Position numbers and translations under genes: made by a program. The notes under the pieces are model-generated. The model did not search any database. It was given only the letters and a program-made list of their open reading frames with translations, and had not been told where the DNA came from. This document shows, piece by piece, positions 37,501 to 47,200 of a DNA stretch of 64,000 bases (positions within the stretch are counted from its first letter, which is position 1; each line of letters starts with the position of its first letter). Source of the stretch: Hybos culiciformis (Eukaryota > Arthropoda > Insecta > Diptera > Hybotidae). Location of the stretch: NCBI GenBank assembly GCA_964007475.1, contig OZ023274.1:4774001-4838000 (forward strand). The letters run 5' to 3'.

Positions 37501-38564
37501 TATGCATCATTGATTTTTCGTTTATTTTTATTAATACTTAAATTAAATAACTTTGTCTTTCTACCCGTCGAGTCGTCAGTCATTTTACTGAATTAAGTGT
37601 GAAAATAGTATTTAGAAATAATAAATAGAGAGGTTGGTTATTTAGTGTTTGAAAAATTATATTTTAATGTTATGATTCGTAAAAAGAGTACTCTTAGTTC
37701 TGTTTGTTTGCGATTTGATAATATCTCAATCTTTTTTTTATTTAAACTAAAATTTTAATTAAAAATTTAAAACAAACCCTATGTTTAAAAACCAAGTTCT
37801 TTGATAGAGGACACATGAAAGCTTATCTTCAAGGAATTTTTTTTTTTTGTCAAGTGAATATTGTAATAAGTTTTAAGAACTCGTGAATCTGTCCAATTAC
37901 TTAGAGAATGGTCATACAATTTTAATTTTTTTGAAAGACAATACAATTATTCCTCTTAATTTTATTTTATTTCTTATAGTAAAAACTCAGCAGAACAGAA
38001 ATCAAAAAGTATAGAATTTCATTTTCACTTTTGAACAAAAAAAAATACTATCATGTTGATGTCTTTTTCTGAAATATTTCAGTGGCCCCATTGATCTTAA
38101 GTCTTTTATTCTTATATTTCCCTTCATATTTCCCATTATCTGGTAATATTTTCTTTAACCAGAAATCATAAGAAAACTTTTAAAGTAAGTAAGATTCTGT
38201 TTATTACTGCCATTAAATTTTTATTGCAGTAACGAATACTATAATTCTAATCACAATAATGTATTCAAAACAATTTTTAATAAGTATTATGTCTAATATT
38301 TTAAAATGATCGAAGCTCGAAATGTCACTTAAACTTATAAATATGTGAAGGTTGTCTCACTGATTAAATTCTTACATTAACTGAATAAAGAGCTGCAAGT
38401 CAAATTCAAATTATTAAATAAATTGTATTCTACTTATTTATTGTAGGTATATTTATTTGTATTTTATTAATACATATTTATCTTACCTGTCCATATGAAG
38501 CAATTAAATGCAATATTAATAATAATTTGTATAATCTCATAACAATTGATAAATCCAATTTCAT
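19596..38564 (-). CDS. Secreted trypsin-like serine protease with two thrombospondin type-1 modules
   Basis: Eight exons with matching phases: 38564-38487, 22528-22333, 22239-22134, 21924-21127, 21058-20838, 20630-20479, 20419-20217, 20091-19596, giving 749 residues. Exon 1 encodes a signal peptide (LYKLLLILHLIASYGQ); joining it across a ~16 kb intron is an inference from phase and the need for a secretion signal. Thrombospondin modules begin at about 89 (TTWSGWSECDTNC, across exons 2 and 3) and 374 (YSKWSEWTKCSVKC). The linker at 128-373 has a His/Lys-rich patch (183-207) followed by acidic and basic runs. The trypsin domain starts by cleavage after K494 (IIGG at 495-498). The triad is H536 (TAAHC), D580 (DIALL) and S676 (GDSGGP), all present; D670 predicts cleavage after Lys or Arg. 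An active extracellular protease is expected. Substrate unknown. Confidence 0.85.
25881..26097. mobile_element. MITE, 217 bp, with 7-bp target duplication
   Basis: The terminal inverted repeats begin CATAGATTAAGAATACAGAA at 25881 and pair with the sequence ending at 26097; the match runs for about 45 bp with one mismatch. The element is flanked by CTTATAC at 25874-25880 and at 26098-26104. There is no coding capacity. A 7-8 bp duplication suits P-like or hAT-like transposases; the family is not decided. Confidence 0.88.
26166..27262. mobile_element. hAT-type non-autonomous element (outer), interrupted by a second element
   Basis: The left end is CAGGGCCGGTCCAGC and the right end, read on the minus strand, is CAGGCCCGGTTCAAGC. 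It is flanked by an exact 8-bp target duplication ATTATGAC at 26158-26165 and 27263-27270. Both CAGG ends and the 8-bp duplication are hAT hallmarks. Without the insert at 26398-27065 and its duplication, the element is about 420 bp. No transposase frame is seen. Confidence 0.88.
26398..27065. mobile_element. hAT-type element (inner), inserted in the outer hAT element
   Basis: The ends are CAGGGCTGCCTAAACAGG and, on the minus strand, CAGGCCTGCCCATCC. The exact 8-bp duplication GTATATAT is at 26390-26397 and 27066-27073. The interior is AT-rich with no intact transposase. It inserted after the outer copy. Confidence 0.88.
29263..29344. repeat. Hairpin and direct repeats of the motif GACATAAAGTCA
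   Basis: TTGACTTTATGTCTCAA at 29263-29279 pairs with TTGAGTCATAAAGTCAA at 29283-29299 across a 3-nt loop, with one mismatch. Two further direct copies of ACATAAAGTCA follow at 29311-29321 and 29334-29344, linked by purine-rich spacers. This looks like the edge of a short-period satellite or a foldback remnant. Confidence 0.75.
32397..32426 (+). promoter_or_regulatory. TATA box and likely start site of the nested secreted-protein gene
   Basis: TATATATAA at 32397-32405 is followed 29 bases downstream by GTCACC with an A at 32426, the spacing expected of a TATA-initiator promoter. The first ATG (32449) follows within 25 bases. Confidence 0.5.
32449..33257 (+). CDS. Small secreted protein of unknown family, nested in protease intron
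   Basis: Two exons: 32449-32499 (17 codons) and 32901-33257. The donor AAA|GTAAGA and acceptor TTTTAG are in phase 0. The product is 135 residues. Exon 1 is nearly a pure signal peptide (MKFSVLITFIIIFNFTK); the rest starts VIFVDSKALSGIDNL, has an Asn/Thr-rich middle (NDNNTTPPNYSINNN) and a C-terminal half of alternating small and hydrophobic residues (LVKNAGQIGLTLSKNVAFGL) that looks like amphipathic helices. There are no cysteines, so no disulphide fold. A TATA box at 32397 and AATAAA at 33295 frame it, and it runs opposite to its host gene. I do not recognise the family; an extracellular or salivary-type protein is possible but unproven. Confidence 0.72.
33295..33300 (+). terminator. Poly-A signal of nested gene, proximal
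   Basis: AATAAA lies 38 bases after the stop at 33257. Confidence 0.65.
34685..35137 (+). CDS. Terminal exon of a second nested secreted protein (alternative 3' exon or tandem paralogue)
   Basis: An open exon follows acceptor TCACTTATAG and runs 150 codons to the stop at 35135-35137. It begins DSLANPAVWDNLIGDVMDWE, has a basic Gln/Asn-rich stretch (KTTQSRHNRQQQKPNQ), then NLTDLENLSPNMLKTMAKDV and a helical tail (IGNALDIAGDLNDAIPPIL) ending NNVYPF. The composition of this tail resembles that of the 32449-33257 product, suggesting related proteins. No separate signal-peptide exon is visible between 33301 and 34684, but exon 1 at 32449-32499 joins in phase 0, giving 167 residues. So it is either an alternative last exon of that gene or a paralogue whose first exon I missed. 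The first in-frame ATG inside the exon is at 34733 and would give a protein without a signal peptide. Confidence 0.62.
   Translation, partial: DSLANPAVWDNLIGDVMDWESTTANQLVINNKTTTKVSKKIKTTQSRHNRQQQKPNQNTHYIVEIRTRSPEDVDEPAVNLTDLENLSPNMLKTMAKDVLKIGHSFDNTMDKIGNALDIAGDLNDAIPPILDSTANLTSAVIDTVNNVYPF
35160..35165 (+). terminator. Poly-A signal of nested gene, distal
   Basis: AATAAA lies 23 bases after the stop at 35137, so the distal exon has its own 3' end. Confidence 0.65.
35371..35440 (+). repeat. Two-copy direct repeat, 35-bp period
   Basis: TATCTTCATCATTATAAAAA occurs at 35371 and 35406, each time continuing into an A-run and TGATT. It is a simple local duplication just past the nested locus. 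Confidence 0.85.
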
Positions 38565-38651
38565 TCTTTAAATATTTTTAGTTAATGTAAAAATATCAAG
38601 AATGATTGGTTTGATCAGTTTTATTTAAATAATGTGTTTTTCGTTTCATTG

Positions 38652-38658
38652 ATATATA
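38652..38658 (-). promoter_or_regulatory. Possible TATA box upstream of the protease signal-peptide exon
   Basis: On the minus strand TTTTATATATC lies about 90 bases before the ATG at 38564. In DNA this AT-rich a TATA match is weak evidence, and no good initiator lies 30 bases downstream. Confidence 0.2.
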
Positions 38659-39641
38659 AAAGTATGTATGATTATCCTTTCCTTATTATCATTCATGTTA
38701 AAATAAAAATTTGCTTATTAAATTATCATTTCTGATTAATACTATTAATGCGTAACTTAATCATAATAATATCTGAAAAAGAGTAAAAAAAAAAATTTAT
38801 TAATATTTTAATTTAAAATAATAATGATATGTATGTATGTACCTAGGAAAGTACTTCAAAATCAATCTTAATGTTACAAATGTTATAAATAAAATATTTA
38901 TATTTATGTTGTATTATATCGGGGCTCTGTATTTTTATATAAAAGAAGGAAATTTTTGAATTGATATTAGTTGAGAATTGAGATCAGTATAAAGATAAAG
39001 ATTCTTTAAATCTTCTAATCGGATGATCAGTTAACATAATTACATTAATCTAACACAAATCTATCGAGCACAAAAAAATCCAAACAAATAATATGCATTT
39101 CATCTATGAACTTATTTGTTAATTGCAGATAGTTGGAGGCAGACGTATTGCATACATTTTTTAATTTTGTTTAAACAATATACAAATATACAATAAAAAT
39201 GCATAAATATATGTGTACACTGTTCAATTAAATCGCCTTAATGTAAATAATATGTTGTGCTTCGGTTCAATTGAGTCATAAAAACTGTTTAACTGTAACG
39301 CATTATAATTAGGGGGAGATTAATTGCTTAAAGCTGCATACCATTTAGTGCATATCTATAAATATTAAAAACACATTTTTATTAATTTATTTTTTCCTTT
39401 TAATCTAATTCAAAAATAAAATGTATTCATTTATACGCATATTAACTTTAAACTTTTTTTTTTAAGATTACAGGGATTTAAATAACTATATATATATCCA
39501 ATTTAATAACTTTATGGTAAACTAAAATTATATAAAAGCCAAGCTTTCTAATCTATTCGAAAATTCATTATCTTAGATGCAAAAATCTTCAATTCCTTTA
39601 AAATTTTGTCCTAGTAGAAGTTTTAATTAAGAATTGTATAA

Positions 39642-39929
39642 CTAAAGATTTTTACAAAAAAGATTGGAATTGAGGATAGAGTTGCACAACTGTTTCAATC
39701 GCCATATATTTTGAGTACAGCAAATTTTATTATTATTCCAATTACATTTCTTATTATTTTTATATAAAATTGTTGTTAAGTCAATTAGATTTATGCCTTG
39801 ACCGTGTAATCTTAGACAAAAATGCTCTGTTAACCCCATTGTAAGTTTCGATAAAATGAATGAATTAAACATAATTAATAGAGAGCAAAAGTAAATTTTT
39901 ATAATATCACGGTATTCTTCAATCATCAT
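39642..39929 (-). CDS. Candidate small cysteine-rich secreted peptide
   Basis: A single open exon of 95 residues from ATG 39929. The N terminus MMIEEYRDIIKIYFCSLLIM continues into a hydrophobic stretch that could be a signal peptide, ending near FILSKLTMG. The mature part has six cysteines in the order C, C, CC, C, C (FCLRLHGQGINLI, KKCNW, KICCTQ, QLCNS, LFCKN). A GQG motif followed by a late CC pair recalls CLIP-type disulphide modules of protease cofactors, but two expected cysteines are missing, so I do not assign it. TATATAAA lies 37-44 bases upstream (39966-39973), suitable for a short 5' UTR, and ATTAAA lies just past the stop. GC is higher than in flanking DNA. It could still be a chance frame. 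Confidence 0.4.
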   Translation of the reverse strand: MMIEEYRDIIKIYFCSLLIMFNSFILSKLTMGLTEHFCLRLHGQGINLIDLTTILYKNNKKCNWNNNKICCTQNIWRLKQLCNSILNSNLFCKNL

Positions 39930-39965
39930 ATCTTTATTTTTACCTTGCAATTTATTCGTTATTTA

Positions 39966-39973
39966 TTTATATA
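39966..39973 (-). promoter_or_regulatory. TATA box before the small cysteine-rich gene
   Basis: TATATAAA on the minus strand, well placed to start transcription about 14 bases before the ATG at 39929. Value depends on the gene being real. Confidence 0.3.
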
Positions 39974-39974
39974 C

Positions 39975-42900
39975 ATGCCAGAAAAAAAGGGATAGTTATA
40001 AATAAGTAAAATGTATATATATTTTTTTTTTATAATTTACATTTAAATATATTTTATCTGATCTTATCTTTGAATTGATCTTCTTATGAAGAATATATAA
40101 ATTAATTAGAAAATGTTTTATTCCGGAAATTGAACTTTTACTTTTATTTGCAATTTGTCTCTACTAAATTATTTCAACCAAAACAGTCATTATTTTCCTT
40201 CCCCTCTATCTAAATATTTTATATTGAATAAACAAAAAATGTTGTACTCCGAGAAAGATATTTTTTATTAATGTTTTTCAATGGAAAATTAAATGAAAAT
40301 ATTTTACTAATAAACTATAAATGTTTTTTTTTTTCTTTTAGTTTGTTTTGAAGAGGGTCAATGTTCATTATTATCAATGTACCGGAAAAACTTTTCATTC
40401 TTCTGCATAATCCTCCAATAAAATGAGAAATATGTCTTTAAGGGAAAGTCATAAAAGATCTCTCGTTAGGTTGGTGGTATGTTGGGTTTGAAATTATATA
40501 GTTAAAATTCTCTTAACATTTTTAATATACCGATTTTTCTGTATCTATAGAAGAAAGATAGTTTTAAATTTATCTAGTATCTAAATTGCAGTTTTGTAGA
40601 AAATTCATTAAACTTCATATCTATTCGAAATGAGTAAGAATTTAGAATATAATTCCTAAACTCTAAAAACCTAAATTTATTGTAACCTTTGAAACTTTGA
40701 CAGTTTTGGAAAGTTTTGCTTTAGATTTTAAGAACATTTAAAGAAAACTCATTACATCTACAATATTTTCCAATTTAATTTAAAATTGAGATTATGATTG
40801 AACTAAGTTGAAGCAAATCCACTTAATTTTTCTTTCAACAAGATTATGTTGTTGGTTTTTTTTATTTTAATATTTTTATGAGAAATTTTAATATTTAAAT
40901 ATATCAAAAAGAATAAATAGAAGGCAGAGAGTTGAAAAAATGATATTACAATAATTAAAAAATATTATAAATATATGTAATATGAATATATGTATATGCA
41001 GAAGTTACATTATTAAGTATTTTAAAAATATACCGTAAATAAATAGATAACAGTCATTAGCTCATCTGCTCCGGAAGATAATATTTTTTTTTTTTTTGTC
41101 TGTATGTACGTATATATATTGTAAAACAGAAAAGATATTTTCATTTTCAATAATCTAGAATAATTTAAATTTATCGCTATAGAATATAATATCTGTGCCG
41201 TAATACAATAACATCCAACTAAATTGCATAAAAATGTGTGCATACATATATAATAGGAAATAATTATCGAGCATTGGGTTAGGTCTGTCTCATCTTGTGC
41301 CGTAAGAATCAATGGACCCATTCGCCGGCAGATATTTATATTATTTAATTCAAAGAACTATCCCAAAATATTTTTTTTTTAATAAAATCTTTTAATATTT
41401 GAAACAGATTTTTAATGACCCTTTTTTATTTAAATCCACAGAAACGAAAGGCAATCATTCATAAAAACAGTTGTTTGGTTCTTCAAATATTTTTAATGGA
41501 AGCCCAATTGGCTCAATTAAAAACAAAAAAAAAATATTTCCCTACGTATGTTAAGATTTTATAATTTTTTTTTAAATGTGAATACATGATATGTACATTG
41601 TATGCACGTATATCTCAACATCATTTCGTATTGAATTTTTTATAAAAGTATATTAACACACTTAATTCAAGAGGAGAAGTCAGAAAATTTCGAACAAATA
41701 CCAGCTCAGGAAAATATAGTTACAATTTTGACAGTTTTGCAAAGCAAATTAGTATTTATGGCAAATATACATAATTGAAAAATAAAATTTTAATTTAAGA
41801 ATTTTAAATAAGTTTCCTTGTTTGGGTCTTAGCTATAATTATTTTTATAAAGACAAATCAAAATTTAAAAATGAAGTTGGAATATTTTGTCCTTAGATGG
41901 GTCAAAAAGTTGCTAAACAATTCTTATTATCATTGAAATGGTCAATGTAGTCAAAAGTGAATGTTATAAAAAGATTTTGAAAACTTTTTGCCCCTAAATT
42001 TTTGAACTTTATATATACATATAAGAGATTAGAAAGTTATTTATGAAAAGTATTCGACTTTAATATCTACTTAAATTCAATACTTAAGTGTGAAATTATA
42101 AATTATTATTCAAATCCTAGAGCTTCTGGCTTACTCAAATTTATCATTAATTTTGAATATTTTCGAATCCATATTCTCATTTAAATCATTTAACTTTTCT
42201 TCTTCTTATACTCAACATATAAAGTTTATTTGTATATGTGTTATTTAAATAATTGTAAACCTAGTTTGATGAATTTCCTAGGTGAATGTTGTAATAATTA
42301 TTTTCAGGTTCTATTACTATTTATTACTACTCGAAGATGTATTTATAATAAAATAATGTTTGGATTGGTTTTCCAGCTCTTTGAATCAAAAAAAAAATCA
42401 GGTTACTTATTTATATAAAAAAAAAAGCTTGACAATATAACCAAGCTAAAGCTGTTGCATTAAATTATATAATAGCAGAAAATTTGTAAACGGCCTATAC
42501 TAAAATATTGCTGAGTTTTTCTATACATATTTCTCTCAAATCTATAATCAAGGACGATTAATTTCCTACTTTTAGATAGATTCATTTAATTTTTTTTTTT
42601 TTTTTTTCAAATCTTGTTGTATTGAACTTTTTGATTTGAAATTTTGAAATTCTAATAAATTTTAATTCTTGTTATTCTAATTGTGAAAAAATTTAATTCA
42701 TTTATTTTTTTTTTTTTTTAACTAAAATCTATAATAAATTTTCATTGAGGAAAAAAAAAAATAAATAAATTTAAAAATTAACGAAAATTTATTAATGTAT
42801 TTTTTTTTGGAAAGATCGAATATTTCAAAAATTAAATGATAAAATATTATTTTTGAAATCAAATCAATTAAAAGAAGGCAAAACCGAAAAAAAAATATAT

Positions 42901-43870
42901 ATTTTAACCATAATGAAGTTCAGGGTTAAATAAGGGATCAGCTGTTTATAAGTGTATCTGGTGTATGGTTAAAAAGTTAATTTGAATTAAAGTACGTTTT
43001 GTTTTCATTCATTCATTCATTCAAAAAAAAAAAAAAAAAATAGACACAAATCAATGAATTAACAAAAATGTCACGGAAATAAACAAAAAAAAAAATACTA
43101 TGATCAAGTTCTAGTTTTTTTTTTTTTTGTGAAAATTTTGAAATTTTATACAAATTAGAATTATAATAATTTATTTTCCGTTTATACTTCTTTTTTGAAG
43201 GCCAAAAATTAGTATGTTTTTTAGTTTTTGCTTTAAATTTTCAATTAAAACAAAGGGCTATAAAAATTCTAAATTAATTCTTTATTTTGACAAAAAAAAA
43301 AAAAAATAAATAAATATTATCATTTATTTTGATGAATTTATTTTTGAGCAAATTATATATTATGATTTTTTTTTCTGACTCAATAACACACCTATATAAA
43401 TGAAAATGCTTGGGAAAAATAAATAAAAACAAAATAAAGTATAGAAAAAGAAATATACACTATACATATCAAATTTATTTACTTTAACTGGAAAAATTAC
43501 GAATTGTTGTAATGGAAATAAGCAAAAAAAAAAAAAAAAAGTAGAATTTGGGCCAAATTTTATGTTTCATTATTTTCTAAATTTAGATAATTTATTAGTT
43601 AATGAAATTAACAAAAAAAAAAAATTATATTTATAATAGAATTAATATTATTATTATATTTCAATAGAAAGTTTTTATTTTTTTTTTTATTCGCGAATTT
43701 GTATAGTCACCGATTAAAAAATTACTTAGAAATTCTTTATACTTAGTGCAAAAATTTAAATAGAGCAAATAATTTATATGAATAATTGTTGTTATGATAA
43801 CTTATTAACTTTTAAGCTTTTTTTAAAACATTACACAAAATCATTTACAGAATCACACATATTACTACAG
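39975..43870. other. Gene desert, first part
   Basis: AT-rich DNA without supportable genes. A small GC-rich blip at 41275-41335 and a possible 3' exon-like stretch at 40342-40420 were examined and not accepted. From 42590 onward poly-A and poly-T tracts of 10-19 bases are dense, including a CATT simple repeat at about 43005-43020. Confidence 0.4.
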
Positions 43871-43872
43871 TG

Positions 43873-44265
43873 GTTTTTTTTTTATTAAAGTTACCAAATC
43901 ACTAGATGGGTACCTTTTATACTTAAAGAAGTATGGATTTGATAATGGGGACAGGAAGTTTAGACGGGATTAAAAAGTAGGACAGTCAGTAGGTAATCAT
44001 TTACACTCTTCTTAAAGCGGCGCAAGTAAATCAAATGTCCACATTCCAAAGCTCGGTCTATCACATCTGGGAATTTTGACGAAATATGGGTGTGACGTTG
44101 AAGCGGTACGTGTTTGGCGTGAAAATACTTGAAATGGAGAAAGTAGGGCCTTTACTTCCAGGGAACACGTATCCTTTCCAACAAGGTATTTATAGAAAAT
44201 TAAAACGGTGATTGAGTGATGTTAAAGAGCTGGTGGTTGATCACGAGTTAGTCAAGACGAAAGCC
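43873..44265 (-). mobile_element. GC-rich insertion with poly-A tail, probable retro-insertion
   Basis: A sharply bounded GC-richer island in the desert. On the minus strand it ends in a TTTAAT stretch and a run of A (the T-run at about 43877-43886), like a reverse-transcribed insertion. One minus frame is open for about 65 codons from roughly 44147 to 43955 (with HISSKFPDVIDRALECGHLI and YLRRFKKSVNDYLLTVLL) before a stop; upstream the frame is broken. I cannot name the parent; a LINE 3' end or a processed pseudogene both fit. Confidence 0.4.
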
Positions 44266-47200
44266 AATAAATTTTTTATTATTTAATTTTTTTTTAATTT
44301 AAAAAATAATGTTTAATTTGCAGTTATTCAGAATTAAGAAACTTATTTAATTTCTTCATATTAGTAGAAACTGAATAGTTAATTCTTAAAATGCGTTAAA
44401 TAAGAAAGAATATGTGCTTAGAAAAGGTATTCTTCTATTTAATGTCTCTAGGATCTAAATAAAGTATCTTATTTCAAATATCAGGAATACGTTTGTTATT
44501 CGTATACAGTTGTGAATATGAAGCTTTTAGGTCAGAATGCACACTACACACTACTGTAGTAGTCATAGTTAGATTATTGAAGAAACAATTTTTTTATTTT
44601 CCATTAAATCTATATTCATATGCTTGCGTTGGTAATTCTGAAAAATTTTGTTATACCTACACATAGCAAAAAAATATAAAAAATACTATGCACCAGAACG
44701 CTAATAAAAGAAATAAAAAATAAAGTGTTTCTATATTTTCTTTATTTTTTTCTTAAAAAAAATACTTTATTTTTATCATTTTGATGAGTATTATTTCTTT
44801 GTAAATATTTTTTTTCTAAGAAACTGATTGAATAACATAATTGCTAATTTCGTAATATTTTAATGCAAATTTAATGACCTTTCATTCATTATAAAAAGAA
44901 GAAGAAAAATGTTGTTTTATCACTAAATGAGAAAATTTTATTGCTTTTTAAAAGTAAAAATGGGTCAAAATATTCTTTTAAAGTAATTGGCTATTTTCTT
45001 TTTATCATCGCATATTAAAAATTTATTTTAATATTAAGTAGGTATGTGAATAAATTTTAAAAGATAAAATTAATTAAATTTTTAAATATTTTCTTGCACT
45101 GAGTAATATAAATATAGTAGATCCTATTGTTCGGCAAAATGTCTACTTATGTTTTGGAAAATTGTGTAGTACTCATTTACATAGGCTTGTCATGCATTAT
45201 GCGTCACTTGTTAGACCTAGGTAAGGTACCCAATATTTTTTTAATTTTTCTTCAAGGATTTTTTAAAAACTTTCCAATTATTTTTTTCTAGCACTTATCT
45301 AAGTTTTTCATTTCTAGATACTAGCTCGTGAAACATTTACTGGATTAAACAAACGGATTTTTTTTAAGTTGTAATAATTTGTTTTAATTATGAAAACATG
45401 AAATAGAAATATGTAAAATTCCAAGCCGATTATTATTGCCGAGCATATTATTGTCTTATAAATTTCGTTCTTGTTTTTGGGAACTTCGTCAGGGTGAACA
45501 TACACACGTTCAAGAAATAATAAGTAATATTTTTATAAAAAATTTTGATTTTTAAAAAGTTAAAATATTGTTTTATTTTATTTTTTTTTTATAATTAATC
45601 CAGGATATGAAATAATACGTGATTAATTTTAACAGAAAACTGAAGAAAAAAACAATAGATGTACAATGAATTGAATAATATTTTTGTATTACCGTTTGTG
45701 TCAAAAAATATAAATAAAAACAAAAAAAAATTTTTTTTTGCACTATTTTCTAACCTCACAAAAATTTATCTGTGTATCTTTTTTATTTTACTTGCATAAT
45801 TCGACACGTTTGCTTATCTTAAAATTAATTTTTGGTATCTAAAATAGAGCCGGCAGTATTTTTGTCGTAAACTTTTTTTTTGTTTTTATTTTTATTTTCA
45901 AAGATTTTCCTATACTTTGTGTACGATGTACAATAATGTTACTTGTACATTTATGTATCATATGCTTTTATGTTATTTTGTTTTTTTTATTTTCTTAGCA
46001 TAAAAATACCTTTAAAAACAATTTTTTAATCGTACAGCTCCATCAAGTCTACAAGAAAAATCAGATTTTTTTTTTTTTAATTTTATTATATTTATATATT
46101 CGTTTGGTTTATTTTGTTTTTTTTTTTTTTATTTTTTTCGAAAAAATAATAATGTTAAAAGATACAAGATACCATATCAAGAAAGTGGAATTATGCATTT
46201 AAGAAGTCTCACTTTTTTTTTGTTATTACCATATCTACAAAATATATAGGTTTTTTCTCTATAGGTAGGTATATTGCATTAACTCTTAATTTTTTTTTTT
46301 TATAAAATGCAAGTTAGTTACTGATATTATTATGAAATCCAATTTTTCTAAACAAGGTTATAATATCTCTGGCCACTTGGAATACTGTCTTATGTTTTAG
46401 TATGCATAAATTGTTGTAAATAATTATTATTTATTCATATACTTTTATCAGAACAAATGGGTAAACCCATTTTAATATGTATAAAAAAATAATATTTAAA
46501 ACTTTTTAATATTTTTTCTCGGGAATTTAAAAATAAGACATAAGTTAATATTTAATGCTGCCACAGATTTGTTAAGTAGATATATTAAATAAAAGTAATG
46601 TTCATGCAATATTTGTAATACTCGAATGCAATATGAAAAGAAAAATATTATTTTTATTAAGAAAATATAAATGCCAATAATTAAAATTTGGTTTCGAGCC
46701 GTTTATTTCATAAAAATATTTTTTTCGTGGTCAAATAAAAAAATAAAAACGCGTATATTTTATTCATAGATCAATAATAAAATTGATAAGTACAAAACGA
46801 TTAAAGAAAAATATTTTTATTCTGATTAAGGAAGATTTCTTTAAAAGAAAAATAAACATCGATATTAAAAACTAATTCTATATAGCTAACTATTTAAATA
46901 AGTAATGGAAGTAATAGAAGTGAAGCTTCAAACATCAAAGCGGAAAATTAAAATATTTATTATATCATTTAATGAAAATTTTAAATTTTGACAAGTTTAG
47001 AGTATTGAGTTAACTATTAATACCTAATAACAATTAAAAAACAATTTTTTATAAAACGTAGTTAAAACTAAATAATTCCAAATATTGGAAAATATTGCCT
47101 CGTCTTAAAATATCTTATAATTTATTTATTTAGGAATGATAAATGTGGAAAAAAAAGATGTCCATAAAATGACATTTGAGAGTCAGTGTCATTTGTTCTC

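Larger units (their letters stand above)
22529..38486 (-). other. Large first intron of the protease gene
   Basis: The intron runs from donor GTAAGA at 38486 to acceptor TTTCAG at 22529. It is AT-rich and holds a plus-strand gene locus (32449-35137), a MITE and nested hAT elements (25881-27262), and a short hairpin cluster at 29263-29344. Outside those, 22540-25880, 27263-29262, 29345-32396 and 35166-38486 show no convincing genes; open frames there are short and of biased AT-rich composition. Confidence 0.6.

Noticed and set aside
40342..40420. Terminal-exon-like stretch after a strong polypyrimidine acceptor, frame CFEEGQCSLLSMYRKNFSFF, with AATAAA at the stop
   Set aside because: Only 25 codons and no upstream partner exon found; chance is likely.
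41022..41321. 99-codon minus frame starting at a GC-rich blip (MGPLILTAQDETDLTQC)
   Set aside because: Only the first ~18 codons have coding-like composition; the rest is AT-rich and unlike a protein.
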